Positions 1 through 8,259 of a stretch of 64,000 bases of DNA are shown here, one piece after another. Positions within the stretch are counted from its first letter, which is position 1. Each line of letters opens with the position of its first letter. The stretch is from Embleya sp051903075 (GTDB taxonomy: Bacteria > Actinomycetota > Actinomycetes > Streptomycetales > Streptomycetaceae), in the NCBI RefSeq assembly GCF_051903075.1, contig NZ_CP182422.1, positions 4,588,001-4,652,000 on the forward strand. The letters run 5' to 3'. The translations under genes and the position numbers were made by a program. The notes beneath the pieces are model-generated. The model saw nothing but the letters and a program-made list of their open reading frames with translations, searched no databases and was not told where the DNA came from.

Positions 1-1496
1 CCCCGACCATCACCAACGACGGCGTGACCATCGCCCGTGAGGTGGAGCTCGAGGACGCGTACGAGAACCTTGGCGCGCAGCTCGCCAAGGAGGTCGCGAC
101 CAAGACCAACGACATCGCGGGTGACGGCACCACCACCGCGACGGTGCTCGCCCAGGCGCTGGTGCGCGAGGGTCTGCGCAACGTGGCCGCCGGCGCGGCC
201 CCGATGGACCTGAAGAAGGGCATCGACCTCGCCGTCGCCGCCGTGTCCGAGCAGCTGCTCGGTACCGCCCGCGCGATCGACGGCAAGGAGGACATCGCCG
301 CCGTCGCCGCGCTGTCCGCCCAGGACAAGCAGATCGGCGAGCTGATCGCCGAGGCCATGGACAAGGTCGGCAAGGACGGTGTGATCACCGTCGAGGAGTC
401 CCAGACCATGGGTCTGGAGCTGGAGTTCGCCGAGGGCCTTCAGTTCGACAAGGGCTACCTGTCGCCCTACATGGTCACCGACCAGGAGCGTATGGAGGCC
501 GTCCTCGACGACCCGTACATCCTGATCCACCAGGGCAAGATCTCGGCCATCGCCGAGCTGCTGCCGCTGCTGGAGAAGATCATCCAGGCCGGCGCGTCGA
601 AGCCGCTGCTGATCGTGGCCGAGGACGTGGACGGCGAGGCGCTGTCCACCCTGGTCGTGAACAAGATCCGCGGCACCTTCAACGCGGTCGCGGTCAAGGC
701 CCCGGGCTTCGGCGACCGCCGCAAGGCGATGCTGGAGGACATGGCGATCCTGACCGGCGGTCAGGTCATCGCCCCCGAGGTCGGCCTCAAGCTCGACCAG
801 GTCGGCCTGGAGGTGCTGGGCAGCGCCCGTCGCATCACCATCACCAAGGACGCCACCACCCTGGTGGACGGCGCCGGCGACGGTGCCGCGATCGCCGACC
901 GGGTCAAGCAGATCAAGCGTGAGATCGAGTCCACGGACTCCGACTGGGACCGCGAGAAGCTGCAGGAGCGGCTCGCGAAGCTGGCCGGCGGCGTGTGCGT
1001 GATCCGCGTGGGCGCGGCCACCGAGGTCGAGCTCAAGGAGAAGAAGCACCGTCTCGAGGACGCGGTCTCCGCGACCCGCGCGGCCATCGAGGAGGGCATC
1101 GTCGCCGGCGGCGGCACCGCCCTGGTGCACGCGGCCTCGGTGCTCGCGGAGAACCTGGGCCAGACCGGCGACATCGCGACCGGTGTCTCGGTCGTGCGTC
1201 GCGCCGTGGTCGAGCCGCTGCGCTGGATCGCCGAGAACGCGGGCCTCGAGGGCTACGTGATCGTCAACAAGGTGCAGGAGCTCGGTGTCGGGCACGGCTT
1301 CAACGCCGCGACCGGCGAGTACGGCAACCTGGTCGACTCGGGCGTCATCGACCCGGTCAAGGTGACCCGCTCCGCGCTGCAGAACGCCGCGTCGATCGCG
1401 TCGCTGCTGCTCACGACCGAGACCCTGGTCGTCGAGAAGCCGGCCGAGGAAGAGCCGGCCGGGCACAGCCACGGCGGCCACGGCCACTCGCACTAG
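1..1496 (+). CDS. groEL1: 60-kDa chaperonin GroEL1, C-terminal part (5' end outside window)
   Basis: The reading frame is open from base 3 and continues upstream of the window; about 50 N-terminal residues are missing. The visible part begins PTITNDGVTIARE and carries the ATP-binding GDGTTTATVL segment, the apical domain and the closing equatorial part (AAVEEGIVxGGG-like, here EEGIVAGGG). GroEL forms the ATP-driven folding chamber in the cytoplasm together with GroES, which is normally encoded just upstream. The C terminus is rich in His (GHSHGGHGHSH) instead of the Gly-Met tail of the main chaperonin; among actinobacteria that tail marks the GroEL1 paralogue. A strong terminator follows 60 bases after the stop. 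The family assignment is secure; the GroEL1 label rests on the tail and the neighbours. Confidence 0.97.
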   Translation, partial: PTITNDGVTIAREVELEDAYENLGAQLAKEVATKTNDIAGDGTTTATVLAQALVREGLRNVAAGAAPMDLKKGIDLAVAAVSEQLLGTARAIDGKEDIAAVAALSAQDKQIGELIAEAMDKVGKDGVITVEESQTMGLELEFAEGLQFDKGYLSPYMVTDQERMEAVLDDPYILIHQGKISAIAELLPLLEKIIQAGASKPLLIVAEDVDGEALSTLVVNKIRGTFNAVAVKAPGFGDRRKAMLEDMAILTGGQVIAPEVGLKLDQVGLEVLGSARRITITKDATTLVDGAGDGAAIADRVKQIKREIESTDSDWDREKLQERLAKLAGGVCVIRVGAATEVELKEKKHRLEDAVSATRAAIEEGIVAGGGTALVHAASVLAENLGQTGDIATGVSVVRRAVVEPLRWIAENAGLEGYVIVNKVQELGVGHGFNAATGEYGNLVDSGVIDPVKVTRSALQNAASIASLLLTTETLVVEKPAEEEPAGHSHGGHGHSH

Positions 1497-1556
1497 TTCC
1501 ACGCGCATCGGTTCCGCGCACGGGTAGCCCGCGCGCCGGTTCCACCCCGCACGTCC

Positions 1557-1602
1557 CCGACGGGCCCGACCGCATCCCCGCGGTCGGGCCCGTCGGCCTT
1601 TT
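1557..1602 (+). terminator. Rho-independent terminator of groEL1
   Basis: A perfect 17-bp stem (1557-1573 with 1580-1596) with a 6-base loop is followed by CCTTTTC. It has the classical hairpin plus T-run form, unusual among the mostly T-poor hairpins in this window. Confidence 0.92.
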
Positions 1603-1702
1603 CGCCGCCGGCCCGATCTGCGAGAGTGCCCGGAGCCCGATAACTGACGGACCGTCAGCCGCCGGGTGCGGCCGATCCCGTCGAGCAGCACGAAGGAGAC
1701 AC

Positions 1703-2521
1703 ATGGGTACCTACGCGATCACCGGCGCGGCCTCCGGCCTGGGCGCCGCGACCAAGGCCCGGCTGGAGGCGGACGGGCACCGGGTGATCGGCGTCGACCT
1801 GCGCGACGCCGACGTCACCGTGGACCTGGGCACGGCCGAGGGTCGGGCCGAGGCGATCACGCGGGTCACCGAGCTGTCCGGCGGCGTGCTCGACGGCTTC
1901 GTGCCGTTCGCGGGCCTGGCCGCGGCCACCGGTCGGTCGGGCGGCCTGCTGGTGTCGGTGAACTACTTCGGCGCGATCGTGCTCCTGGAGGGGCTGCGTC
2001 CGCTGCTCGCCGCCGGTGATGGCCCCTCGGTCGTGCTGATCAGCTCGAACTCCACGACGGCGCAGCCGAACTGGCCGGTCGAGGTGGCCGAGTCGTGCCT
2101 GGCCGGGGACGAGGCGGGGGCGAGCGCGGCCGCCGAGGCGTTCGGCGAGTTCGCGGCGCTGCAGGCCTACCCCGCGACCAAGGCGGCGCTCGCCTGGTAC
2201 GCCCGCACCCGGTGCGCCGAGTACATCGCCGACGGTATCCGGCTCAACGCGATCGCGCCGGGCCTGATCGAGACCCCGATGACGGCCGAGGGGCGCACGG
2301 ACCCGCTGACCGCCGAGGGCATGGAGATGTTCCTGAACACCATCCCGGCCGGTCGCGGCGGCCGGCCCGAGGAGATCGCCGCGCTGGTGGCGTTCCTGCT
2401 CGGCGGCGAGTCGAGCTTCTTCGTCGGCTCCGTGGTCTTCTGCGACGGCGGCACCGACGCCTCCTTCCGGGGCAAGGACTGGCCGAAGGTGTGGGAGATG
2501 GACATGTCCGCCTTCCAATAA
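1703..2521 (+). CDS. Short-chain dehydrogenase/reductase
   Basis: 272 aa, started at the ATG preceded by AAGGAG. The N terminus holds the Rossmann TGAASGLG dinucleotide motif, a conserved VDL acidic segment follows the second strand, ISSNS supplies the catalytic Ser region near residue 113, and YPATK (about residue 156) gives the catalytic Tyr and Lys. The sequence APGLIETPMT after the active site is typical of classical SDRs. Overall it resembles bacterial hydroxysteroid-dehydrogenase-like SDRs, so it probably oxidises or reduces an alcohol/ketone with NAD(P), but the substrate cannot be read from the sequence. It stands alone between two strong terminators, so it is a single-gene transcription unit. 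Confidence 0.9.
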   Translation: MGTYAITGAASGLGAATKARLEADGHRVIGVDLRDADVTVDLGTAEGRAEAITRVTELSGGVLDGFVPFAGLAAATGRSGGLLVSVNYFGAIVLLEGLRPLLAAGDGPSVVLISSNSTTAQPNWPVEVAESCLAGDEAGASAAAEAFGEFAALQAYPATKAALAWYARTRCAEYIADGIRLNAIAPGLIETPMTAEGRTDPLTAEGMEMFLNTIPAGRGGRPEEIAALVAFLLGGESSFFVGSVVFCDGGTDASFRGKDWPKVWEMDMSAFQ

Positions 2522-2580
2522 CGGGCCGAACCCTCCCGCGCGTCCCGTGCCGACACGTGTCGCGCGACCGGCCCGTGTCG

Positions 2581-2626
2581 ACGTTCGGCGGCCCGCCCCC
2601 TGGCTTGGGGGCGGGCCGCCGAACGT
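2581..2626. terminator. Terminator between SDR gene and whiD (bidirectional)
   Basis: A perfect 20-bp stem (2581-2600 with 2607-2626) with a 6-base loop lies between two convergent genes. The TTTC after the right arm suits the plus strand; the symmetry would also serve whiD from the other side. Confidence 0.9.
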
Positions 2627-2721
2627 TTCACGATGGTGTTGTCGGGCGCCGCCGTCGGGGCGGGAGGCGAGGCGTGGGCGCCCGTGGGGTCGATGCGTGG
2701 AGGTCGTGGAGGTCGTGAAGA

Positions 2722-3054
2722 TCAGTGCGTCACGGACGCGCCGCTCGCCGCGGCCGCCCGTTCCGCGGCGACCCCGTGCCGGCGGTCGCTGTCGAGTTCG
2801 ACCCGTTCGTCCTCGGTGAGCCCGCCCCATACGCCATACGGCTCGCGCACCTTGAGCGCGTGCGTGGCGCACTGGCGACGGACCGGGCACCGCATGCAGA
2901 CTTCCTTGGCCGAAGCCTCCCGGGCGACCCTGGCGGCGCCTCGCTCGCCTTCGGGGTGGAAGAACAGTGCGCTGTCGACTCCGCGACAGGCTGCCGACAG
3001 CTGCCAGTCCCACAGATCGGCGTTGGGGCCGGGGAGTCGCGAGAAATCAGCCAT
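2722..3054 (-). CDS. whiD: WhiB-family iron-sulfur regulator WhiD
   Basis: 110 aa, starting MADFSRLPGPNADLWDWQL, which from memory is essentially the N terminus of Streptomyces WhiD. Four cysteines (C23, C53, C56, C62, the last three as CxxCxxxxxC) bind the [4Fe-4S] cluster, and EPYGVWGG near residue 72 is the sigma-binding/DNA-related G(V/I)WGG turn of the family. The C-terminal tail is Ala-rich. WhiD is needed for spore maturation and septation in Streptomyces and, like other Wbl proteins, acts through the primary sigma factor. It is divergent from bldM across a 549-bp gap, the same arrangement as in Streptomyces. GAGGGACGAGTC precedes the ATG. Confidence 0.96.
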   Translation of the reverse strand: MADFSRLPGPNADLWDWQLSAACRGVDSALFFHPEGERGAARVAREASAKEVCMRCPVRRQCATHALKVREPYGVWGGLTEDERVELDSDRRHGVAAERAAAASGASVTH

Positions 3055-3603
3055 GACTCGTCCCTCTTGCTTATCGCGTACGAGTGATCGGTGAGCAGGG
3101 ATGCCACCTCTGGTGCGGACCGTGCAGAACAGTCGTGATCAAGCGATCAGAAGTAGGTGCGACTGTGTCACGAAATGATCAGTTCCAATCCTAATTCCCA
3201 CTTATGCATCGAATCCCGAAAAAATTACCCAGGCTGGGGTCCTTGGCAGGTGTATCGGGCTAATTGGGGTGATGTGGTGCGAATGGGTGTGGTGTGCATG
3301 GAGGGGCGTTCGGGGTTGGGAGCGGTGGGGACAGGGGTGTGCGGGGCGGCTGCCGGGTGGCGTGGGGCGGCCGGGCTTCACCCTTGCGTGTCCTTCGGGA
3401 CGGTCGCCTCGTTGTGGTGGCGGCGGAGCGGAACTCCCCCCGTAACCCTTTCGAGTGATGCTCGTTGGGGTGGGTGAAGCGGTTGGCGACGAGGGCGGTC
3501 GGGACTGGATCCCGAGCCACCGACCCTCGGGGCCGCCGCAAAGGAAACGGTACGTACAGGCGTGGAGGCTCAACGTGACGCGGATCCACTGCGGAGGCCG
3601 GCG
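3055..3603. other. whiD-bldM divergent intergenic region
   Basis: 549 bases without a credible gene. It holds a BldN-type promoter for bldM at 3441-3468 and, near whiD, the small inverted repeat TGATC-AAGC-GATCA (3136-3149), which could be an operator. The stretch 3175-3260 is strikingly AT-rich for this genome, as expected for a multi-promoter control region. Short frames in it look like chance. Confidence 0.7.
3441..3468 (+). promoter_or_regulatory. BldN-type (ECF sigma) promoter of bldM
   Basis: CGTAAC (3441-3446), a 16-base spacer, then CGTTGG (3463-3468). The Streptomyces BldN consensus, as I remember it, is CGTAAC-N16-CGTTGA, and bldM is its classical target, so 11 of 12 bases and the spacing agree. 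The start codon lies 136 bases downstream. Confidence 0.85.
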
Positions 3604-4215
3604 ATGACGACCGTCCTGGTCTGCGACGATTCCCCGCTGGTTCGGGAGACCCTGCGGCGGGCGGTGGCCACGGTCCCCGGCGTCGAGAGGGTGACGACGG
3701 CCACGAGTGGCGAGGAGGTACTGCGGCGCTGGGGCGCGGAGCGGTCCGACCTCGTCCTCATGGACGTGCGGATGCCCGGGCTCGGCGGCGTCGAGGCGGT
3801 GCGCCGCCTCCTGGCCGGCGACCCCGGCGCACGGGTGATCATGCTGACGATGGCCGAGGACCTGGACGGGGTGGCCCTCGCGGTCGCCGCCGGGGCTCGG
3901 GGATATCTGCACAAGGACGCGTCGCGCGCGGAACTGCGCGCGACCGTCTCCCAAGCGCTCGCCGACCCGACGTGGCGGCTGGCGCCCCGGCGGTTGCGCT
4001 CGCCCGACATGGGCGTGGCGCCGACCCTGACGGCACGTGAGATCCAGGTGCTCGAGGGCATGAGCCACGGGCGCAGCAACGCCGAGATCGGGCGCGAGCT
4101 GTTCCTGTCCGAGGACACGGTCAAGACCCACGCCCGACGCCTGTTCAAGAAGCTGGGCGCGTCCGACCGGGCGCACGCGGTCGCGCTGGGATTCCGGTGG
4201 GGACTCGTGCGATGA
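3604..4215 (+). CDS. bldM: Orphan response regulator BldM
   Basis: 203 aa; ATG 3604 is chosen because GGAGG ends 6 bases upstream and the product then starts MTTVLVCDDSP as in known BldM. Receiver domain about 1-120 with the acidic pair (D8, D9), D54 at the phosphorylation site (LMDVRMPG) and a conserved Lys in YLHKDAS; C-terminal LuxR-type HTH about 140-200 (LTAREIQVLEGMSHGRSNAEIG). No histidine kinase is adjacent. In Streptomyces BldM is an atypical regulator that activates aerial-growth genes as a homodimer and later sporulation genes as a heterodimer with WhiI, without needing phosphorylation. Transcription probably starts from the BldN-type promoter upstream. Confidence 0.96.
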   Translation: MTTVLVCDDSPLVRETLRRAVATVPGVERVTTATSGEEVLRRWGAERSDLVLMDVRMPGLGGVEAVRRLLAGDPGARVIMLTMAEDLDGVALAVAAGARGYLHKDASRAELRATVSQALADPTWRLAPRRLRSPDMGVAPTLTAREIQVLEGMSHGRSNAEIGRELFLSEDTVKTHARRLFKKLGASDRAHAVALGFRWGLVR

Positions 4216-4411
4216 CGAACGTCCGCGAGGACCTCCCCGACCGCGAGGGCCCGGGGGTTCGTCCGGGCGACCACGGTCGGTGGGGACTTGTGCGATGAGG
4301 CGGGTGCCGACGGCCCCCGACGGGCGAGGGTCCGTGCGGTGAATGCCGTTGCCCGGGGGGCCGGATGAGTCCCCCGGGTCGGCATGGCCGTGATTCGGTT
4401 GCCGATCCCTG

Positions 4412-4424
4412 CATACTGAATGGC
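4412..4424 (+). promoter_or_regulatory. Possible -10 element giving a leaderless shbA mRNA
   Basis: CATACT (4412-4417) lies 7 bases before ATG 4425 and no ribosome-binding site precedes that ATG. The placement would start the transcript at the start codon. A -35 hexamer is not convincing. Confidence 0.4.
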
Positions 4425-5039
4425 ATGGGTGGGACCCCCGAGCGAATGCCGGACGAGTCGTACGAAGCACACGCGCACGCCGACGACGGCATGCGTGCCG
4501 TCGTGGTCCGCGCGGTCCAGGGGGATGTGCAGGCGACCGACGAACTGCTCGCCTACGTCCGACCACTGGTGTTGCGCTACTGCCGAGCCCGGCTCGGCCG
4601 GGTCTCCGGCGCCGAGCACGCGGCCGACGACGCCGCGCAGGAGGTGTGCCTGGCGGTGCTCTCCGCGCTGCCGCGATATCGCGACGAGGGGCGCCCGTTC
4701 GAGGCGTTCGTCTTCGGTATCGCCGCACACAAGGTGGTCGACGTGCAGCGTGCCGCGATGCGCGGCGCGGTACCCACCTGCGATCTGCCCGAGGCGGTGG
4801 ACGACCACCCCGGGCCCGAGGACCAGGTGGTGCGGCGCAGCGACGCCGCGCACGCGCGCGCCCTGCTCGGCAGGTTGCCCGACAATCTGCGCGAACTGCT
4901 CGTGTTGCGGGTCGCGGTGGGGTTGTCCGCCGAGGAGACCGGGCGGGCGATGGGCATGTCGCCCGGGGCGGTGCGGGTCGCCCAACATCGCGCGTTGACC
5001 CGCCTGCGGGCGTTGGCGGGCGAGGAGAAGACCGCGTGA
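4425..5039 (+). CDS. shbA: Sigma-70 family (ECF-like) RNA polymerase sigma factor ShbA
   Basis: 204 aa from ATG 4425. Region 2 runs about residues 30-100 (LVLRYCRARLG, AEHAADDAAQEVCLAVL, RPFEAFVFGIAAHKVVD) and region 4 about 140-195 (LPDNLRELLVLRVAVGLSAEETGRAMGMS). It corresponds in position and type to Streptomyces ShbA, which drives transcription of the principal sigma gene hrdB, and to mycobacterial SigD. No Shine-Dalgarno sequence precedes 4425, but a -10-like hexamer does; starts at 4446 or 4491 remain possible. The stop overlaps the start of a small downstream ORF (GTGA), so the two are translationally coupled. Confidence 0.88.
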   Translation: MGGTPERMPDESYEAHAHADDGMRAVVVRAVQGDVQATDELLAYVRPLVLRYCRARLGRVSGAEHAADDAAQEVCLAVLSALPRYRDEGRPFEAFVFGIAAHKVVDVQRAAMRGAVPTCDLPEAVDDHPGPEDQVVRRSDAAHARALLGRLPDNLRELLVLRVAVGLSAEETGRAMGMSPGAVRVAQHRALTRLRALAGEEKTA

Positions 5040-5242
5040 GCGGCGGTGGTGTGCGGTTCGGCGGCCGATCCGGCACCGCCGACCTGGGTCTGTTGCGTCA
5101 GGACGACGAACTCGTGGAGCAGCTGCGCCGGCGGCGCCCGCTCCCCGTCCAGGACCGGATCGTCGGCTTGTTCGACGCGCTGCTCGCCGAGGTGGACGGC
5201 ACCGCCGCGAACCGCCGTCGGGTGGTGCCGGACCGGTGCTGA
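5036..5242 (+). CDS. 68-aa protein resembling the sigma-binding region of RsdA (candidate minimal anti-sigma factor)
   Basis: GTG 5036 overlaps the shbA stop by four bases (GTGA), a strong coupling signal. The product is 68 aa. Its centre has the pattern ADLGLLRQDDELVEQL, a short Arg/Pro linker, then a second amphipathic segment DRIVGLFDALLAEVDG. From memory, the N-terminal sigma-D-binding stretch of mycobacterial RsdA has the same layout of two short Leu/Asp-rich helices. RsdA is encoded next to sigD in the equivalent neighbourhood. Unlike RsdA this protein has no membrane segment and no extracytoplasmic part. It could therefore be a soluble anti-sigma factor, a remnant, or an unrelated coupled peptide. 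Confidence 0.7.
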   Translation: MSGGGVRFGGRSGTADLGLLRQDDELVEQLRRRRPLPVQDRIVGLFDALLAEVDGTAANRRRVVPDRC

Positions 5243-5461
5243 GTCCGGTGCCGATTCCGGCCGGGAATGGTCGGGGTCGGGTGTGCCGTTGTGCTCACCG
5301 TCGGCAAGCGGGCTCGAAGCACCGCGCGGGGCCAGTAGCATGAACCCTCAACCCACCCATCCGCTTGCCGAGAGCGCGTTCTCGTCCTACCCGGCTACCC
5401 GGGGACCCCGTTCCTCGCGGGGCCGGCGGAGCGGTCCATCGGAATACCTTCGGAAGGTGTC

Positions 5462-6964
5462 ATGAGTCTCACGGCCGACGGCGTACCCGAGAAGTTCGCG
5501 ATGCTCGGGCTGACGTACGACGATGTCCTGCTGCTGCCGGGCGCGTCCGACGTCGTGCCGAGCGAGGTGGACACCTCCGCCCGGGTCACCCGCAACATCC
5601 GCGTCCGCATCCCGCTGCTGTCGTCGGCGATGGACACCGTCACCGAGGCGCGGATGGCGATCGCCATGGCCCGCCAGGGCGGTGTCGGTGTGCTGCACCG
5701 CAACCTGTCGGTGGAGGACCAGGCCGCGCAGGCGGACACGGTCAAGCGGTCCGAGGCCGGCATGGTGCTCGACCCGATCACCATCGGCGCCGACGCCACG
5801 CTGCAGGAAGTCGACGCGCTGTGCGCGCGGTTCCGAATCAGCGGTGTTCCGGTCACCGACGACAAGGGCCGACTGCTCGGCATCGTCACCAACCGCGACC
5901 TGCGCTTCGAGGTCGACCACTCGCGCCGCGTGCGCGACATCATGACCCCGATGCCGCTGGTCACCGGCAAGGTCGGTACCACCGGCGATCAGGCGATGGA
6001 ACTGCTGCGCCGGCACAAGGTGGAGAAGCTGCCGCTGATCGACGACGCCGGCAAGCTGCACGGCCTGATCACGGTCAAGGACTTCGTCAAGAGCGAGCAG
6101 TATCCGCACGCGACCAAGGACGCCGACGGCCGGCTCGTGGTCGGCGCCGCGATCGGCACCGGCGACGACAGCTACCGCCGCGCCCAGGCGCTGGTCGAGG
6201 CGGGCGTCGACTTCATCGTGGTGGACAGCGCGCACGGCCACTCGCGCAACGTGCTGGAGATGATCGCCAAGGTCAAGGCGAACACCAAGGTCGACGTCAT
6301 CGGCGGCAACGTGGCCACCCGCGACGGCGCCCAGGCGCTGATCGACGCGGGCGTGGACGGCGTCAAGGTCGGCGTGGGCCCCGGCTCGATCTGCACCACC
6401 CGGGTGATCGCCGGCGTCGGCGCGCCCCAGGTCACGGCGATCTACGAGGCGGCGCAGGCGGCGCGGGCGGCGGGTGTGCCGGTGATCGGCGACGGCGGCC
6501 TCCAGTACTCCGGCGACATCGCCAAGGCGATCGCGGCGGGCGCGGACACGGTGATGCTGGGCAGCCTGCTCGCGGGTTGCGAGGAGAGCCCCGGCGACCT
6601 GATCTTCATCAACGGCAAGCAGTTCAAGTCCTACCGGGGCATGGGCTCGCTCGGCGCGATGCAGTCGCGCGGCCAGGCCAAGTCCTTCTCCAAGGACCGC
6701 TACTTCCAGGACGACGTGCTCTCCGAGGACAAGCTCGTCCCCGAGGGCATCGAGGGCCAGGTGCCCTACCGGGGCCCGCTGTCCGCCGTCGCACACCAGC
6801 TGATCGGCGGCCTGCGCGCGTCGATGGGCTATGCCGGCGCCGCGACCGTGACCGAGCTCCAGGACAAGGGCCGCTTCGTGCGGATCACCTCGGCCGGGCT
6901 CAAGGAGTCGCACCCGCACGACATCCACATGACGCAGGAAGCGCCGAACTACCACTCGCGCTAG
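5462..6964 (+). CDS. guaB: Inosine-5'-monophosphate dehydrogenase
   Basis: 500 aa, ATG preceded by GGAAGG. IMP dehydrogenase oxidises IMP to XMP with NAD, the committed step to GMP. N-terminal TYDDVLLLP, the barrel start SSAMDTVTE, two CBS domains at about 95-215 (SGVPVTDDKG, LPLIDDAGKLHG), the catalytic loop GVGPGSICTT with the active Cys at residue 311, GDGGLQYSGDIAKA for phosphate binding and the mobile flap around YRGMGSLGAM. Length is normal. It lies 219 bases after the small ORF behind shbA and upstream of guaB3, from which it is separated by a hairpin. TAGCAT at 5336-5341 could be its -10 element. Confidence 0.97.
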   Translation: MSLTADGVPEKFAMLGLTYDDVLLLPGASDVVPSEVDTSARVTRNIRVRIPLLSSAMDTVTEARMAIAMARQGGVGVLHRNLSVEDQAAQADTVKRSEAGMVLDPITIGADATLQEVDALCARFRISGVPVTDDKGRLLGIVTNRDLRFEVDHSRRVRDIMTPMPLVTGKVGTTGDQAMELLRRHKVEKLPLIDDAGKLHGLITVKDFVKSEQYPHATKDADGRLVVGAAIGTGDDSYRRAQALVEAGVDFIVVDSAHGHSRNVLEMIAKVKANTKVDVIGGNVATRDGAQALIDAGVDGVKVGVGPGSICTTRVIAGVGAPQVTAIYEAAQAARAAGVPVIGDGGLQYSGDIAKAIAAGADTVMLGSLLAGCEESPGDLIFINGKQFKSYRGMGSLGAMQSRGQAKSFSKDRYFQDDVLSEDKLVPEGIEGQVPYRGPLSAVAHQLIGGLRASMGYAGAATVTELQDKGRFVRITSAGLKESHPHDIHMTQEAPNYHSR

Positions 6965-6991
6965 CGGGCGCCGTGGTATCCGTACTACACC

Positions 6992-7024
6992 GAGGGGCCC
7001 CGTCCGTACGCCGGGCGGGGCCTC
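6992..7024 (+). terminator. Terminator after guaB
   Basis: GAGG (6992-6995) pairs with CCTC (7021-7024), and CCCCGTCC (6998-7005) with GGGCGGGG (7013-7020, one G-T pair), leaving a two-G bulge. The hairpin is followed by TTGCCT. Confidence 0.75.
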
Positions 7025-7099
7025 TTGCCTGCGTACTCGCCCCGTACCCTGGGATACGGGGATTTTCCCAGCCACCGATTCCAGCAGGAGAGGCGCAAC

Positions 7100-8215
7100 G
7101 TGACTGAGGTCGAAATCGGCCGGGGCAAGCGTGGCCGGCGTGCCTATCACTTCGACGACGTCGCCATCGTCCCCAGCCGGCGGACCCGGGACCCCGAAGA
7201 GGTCTCGATCGCGTGGCAGATCGACGCGTACCGGTTCGAGCTGCCGTTCCTGACCGCGCCGATGGACAGCGTCGTGTCGCCGCAGACCGCGATCGAGGTC
7301 GGCCGGATGGGCGGCCTCGGCGTGCTCAACCTCGAAGGGTTGTGGACCCGCTACGAGGATCCGACGCCGCTGATCGAGGAGATCGGCGCGCTCGACGAGG
7401 ACGCGGCGACCCGGCGGATGCAGGAGATCTACGCCGAGCCGATCAAGGAGGAGCTGATCGGCGCGCGGATCAAGCAGATCCGCGACTCGGGCGTGGTCAC
7501 CGCCGCGGCGCTGTCGCCGCAGCGCACCGCGCAGTACCACAAGGCCGTGATCGACGCCGGCGTCGACGTGTTCGTCATCCGCGGTACCACCGTCTCGGCG
7601 GAGCACGTGTCCGGTCGGGCCGAACCGCTGAATCTCAAGCAGTTCATCTACGACCTCGACGTGCCGGTGATCGTCGGCGGGTGCGCGACCTACCAGGGCG
7701 CGCTGCACCTGATGCGGGCCGGCGCGGCCGGCGTCCTGGTCGGCTTCGGCGGCGGCGCGGCGCACACCACGCGCGGCGTGCTCGGCGTCGCGGTGCCGAT
7801 GGCGACCGCGGTGGCCGACGTGGCCGAGGCGCGGCGGGACTACCTCGACGAGTCGGGCGGGCGCTACGTGCACGTGGTCGCCGACGGCAGCGTGGGCCGC
7901 AGCGGCGACATCGCCAAGGCGGTGGCGTGCGGCGCGGACGCGGTGATGATCGGCTCGGCGCTGGCCCGGGCCAGCGACGCCCCCGGCGCCGGCCACCACT
8001 GGGGTTCGGAGGCGCACCACCCCGAACTGCCGCGCGGCCGGCGGATGAACCTGGGCGCGGTGGGCACCCTGGAGGAGATCCTGCTCGGCCCCTCGCACGT
8101 GTCCGACGGTTCGATGAACCTGTTCGGCGCGCTGCGCCGGGCGATGGCCACCACGGGCTACTCGGAGCTGAAGAAGTTCCAGCAGGTCGAGGTCACGGTC
8201 TCGCCCGCGCACTGA
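7100..8215 (+). CDS. guaB3: GuaB3-family IMP dehydrogenase-related protein
   Basis: 371 aa from GTG 7100, chosen because AGGAGAGG precedes it and upstream residues are not conserved-looking. The barrel begins YHFDDVAIVPSRRTRD and continues with LTAPMDSVVS; GSVGRSGDIAKAVACGADAVMIGSAL corresponds to the IMP phosphate-binding region. The CBS domains are absent, which, with the length near 370 aa, is the mark of the actinobacterial GuaB3 group, usually encoded directly behind guaB. Members are annotated as IMPDH-related, and some GuaB3 proteins have been linked to GMP reductase-type activity rather than IMP oxidation; which applies here is not decided by sequence. Confidence 0.93.
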   Translation: MTEVEIGRGKRGRRAYHFDDVAIVPSRRTRDPEEVSIAWQIDAYRFELPFLTAPMDSVVSPQTAIEVGRMGGLGVLNLEGLWTRYEDPTPLIEEIGALDEDAATRRMQEIYAEPIKEELIGARIKQIRDSGVVTAAALSPQRTAQYHKAVIDAGVDVFVIRGTTVSAEHVSGRAEPLNLKQFIYDLDVPVIVGGCATYQGALHLMRAGAAGVLVGFGGGAAHTTRGVLGVAVPMATAVADVAEARRDYLDESGGRYVHVVADGSVGRSGDIAKAVACGADAVMIGSALARASDAPGAGHHWGSEAHHPELPRGRRMNLGAVGTLEEILLGPSHVSDGSMNLFGALRRAMATTGYSELKKFQQVEVTVSPAH

Positions 8216-8230
8216 CCCGAACCCCCGTCC

Positions 8231-8259
8231 GGCCCCGAACACCCTCGGTGTTCGGGGCC
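8231..8259 (+). terminator. Terminator after guaB3
   Basis: Perfect 13-bp stem (8231-8243 with 8247-8259), loop CTC, followed by GTTCGTCGTTT. It closes the guaB-guaB3 unit 15 bases after the stop. Confidence 0.9.
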
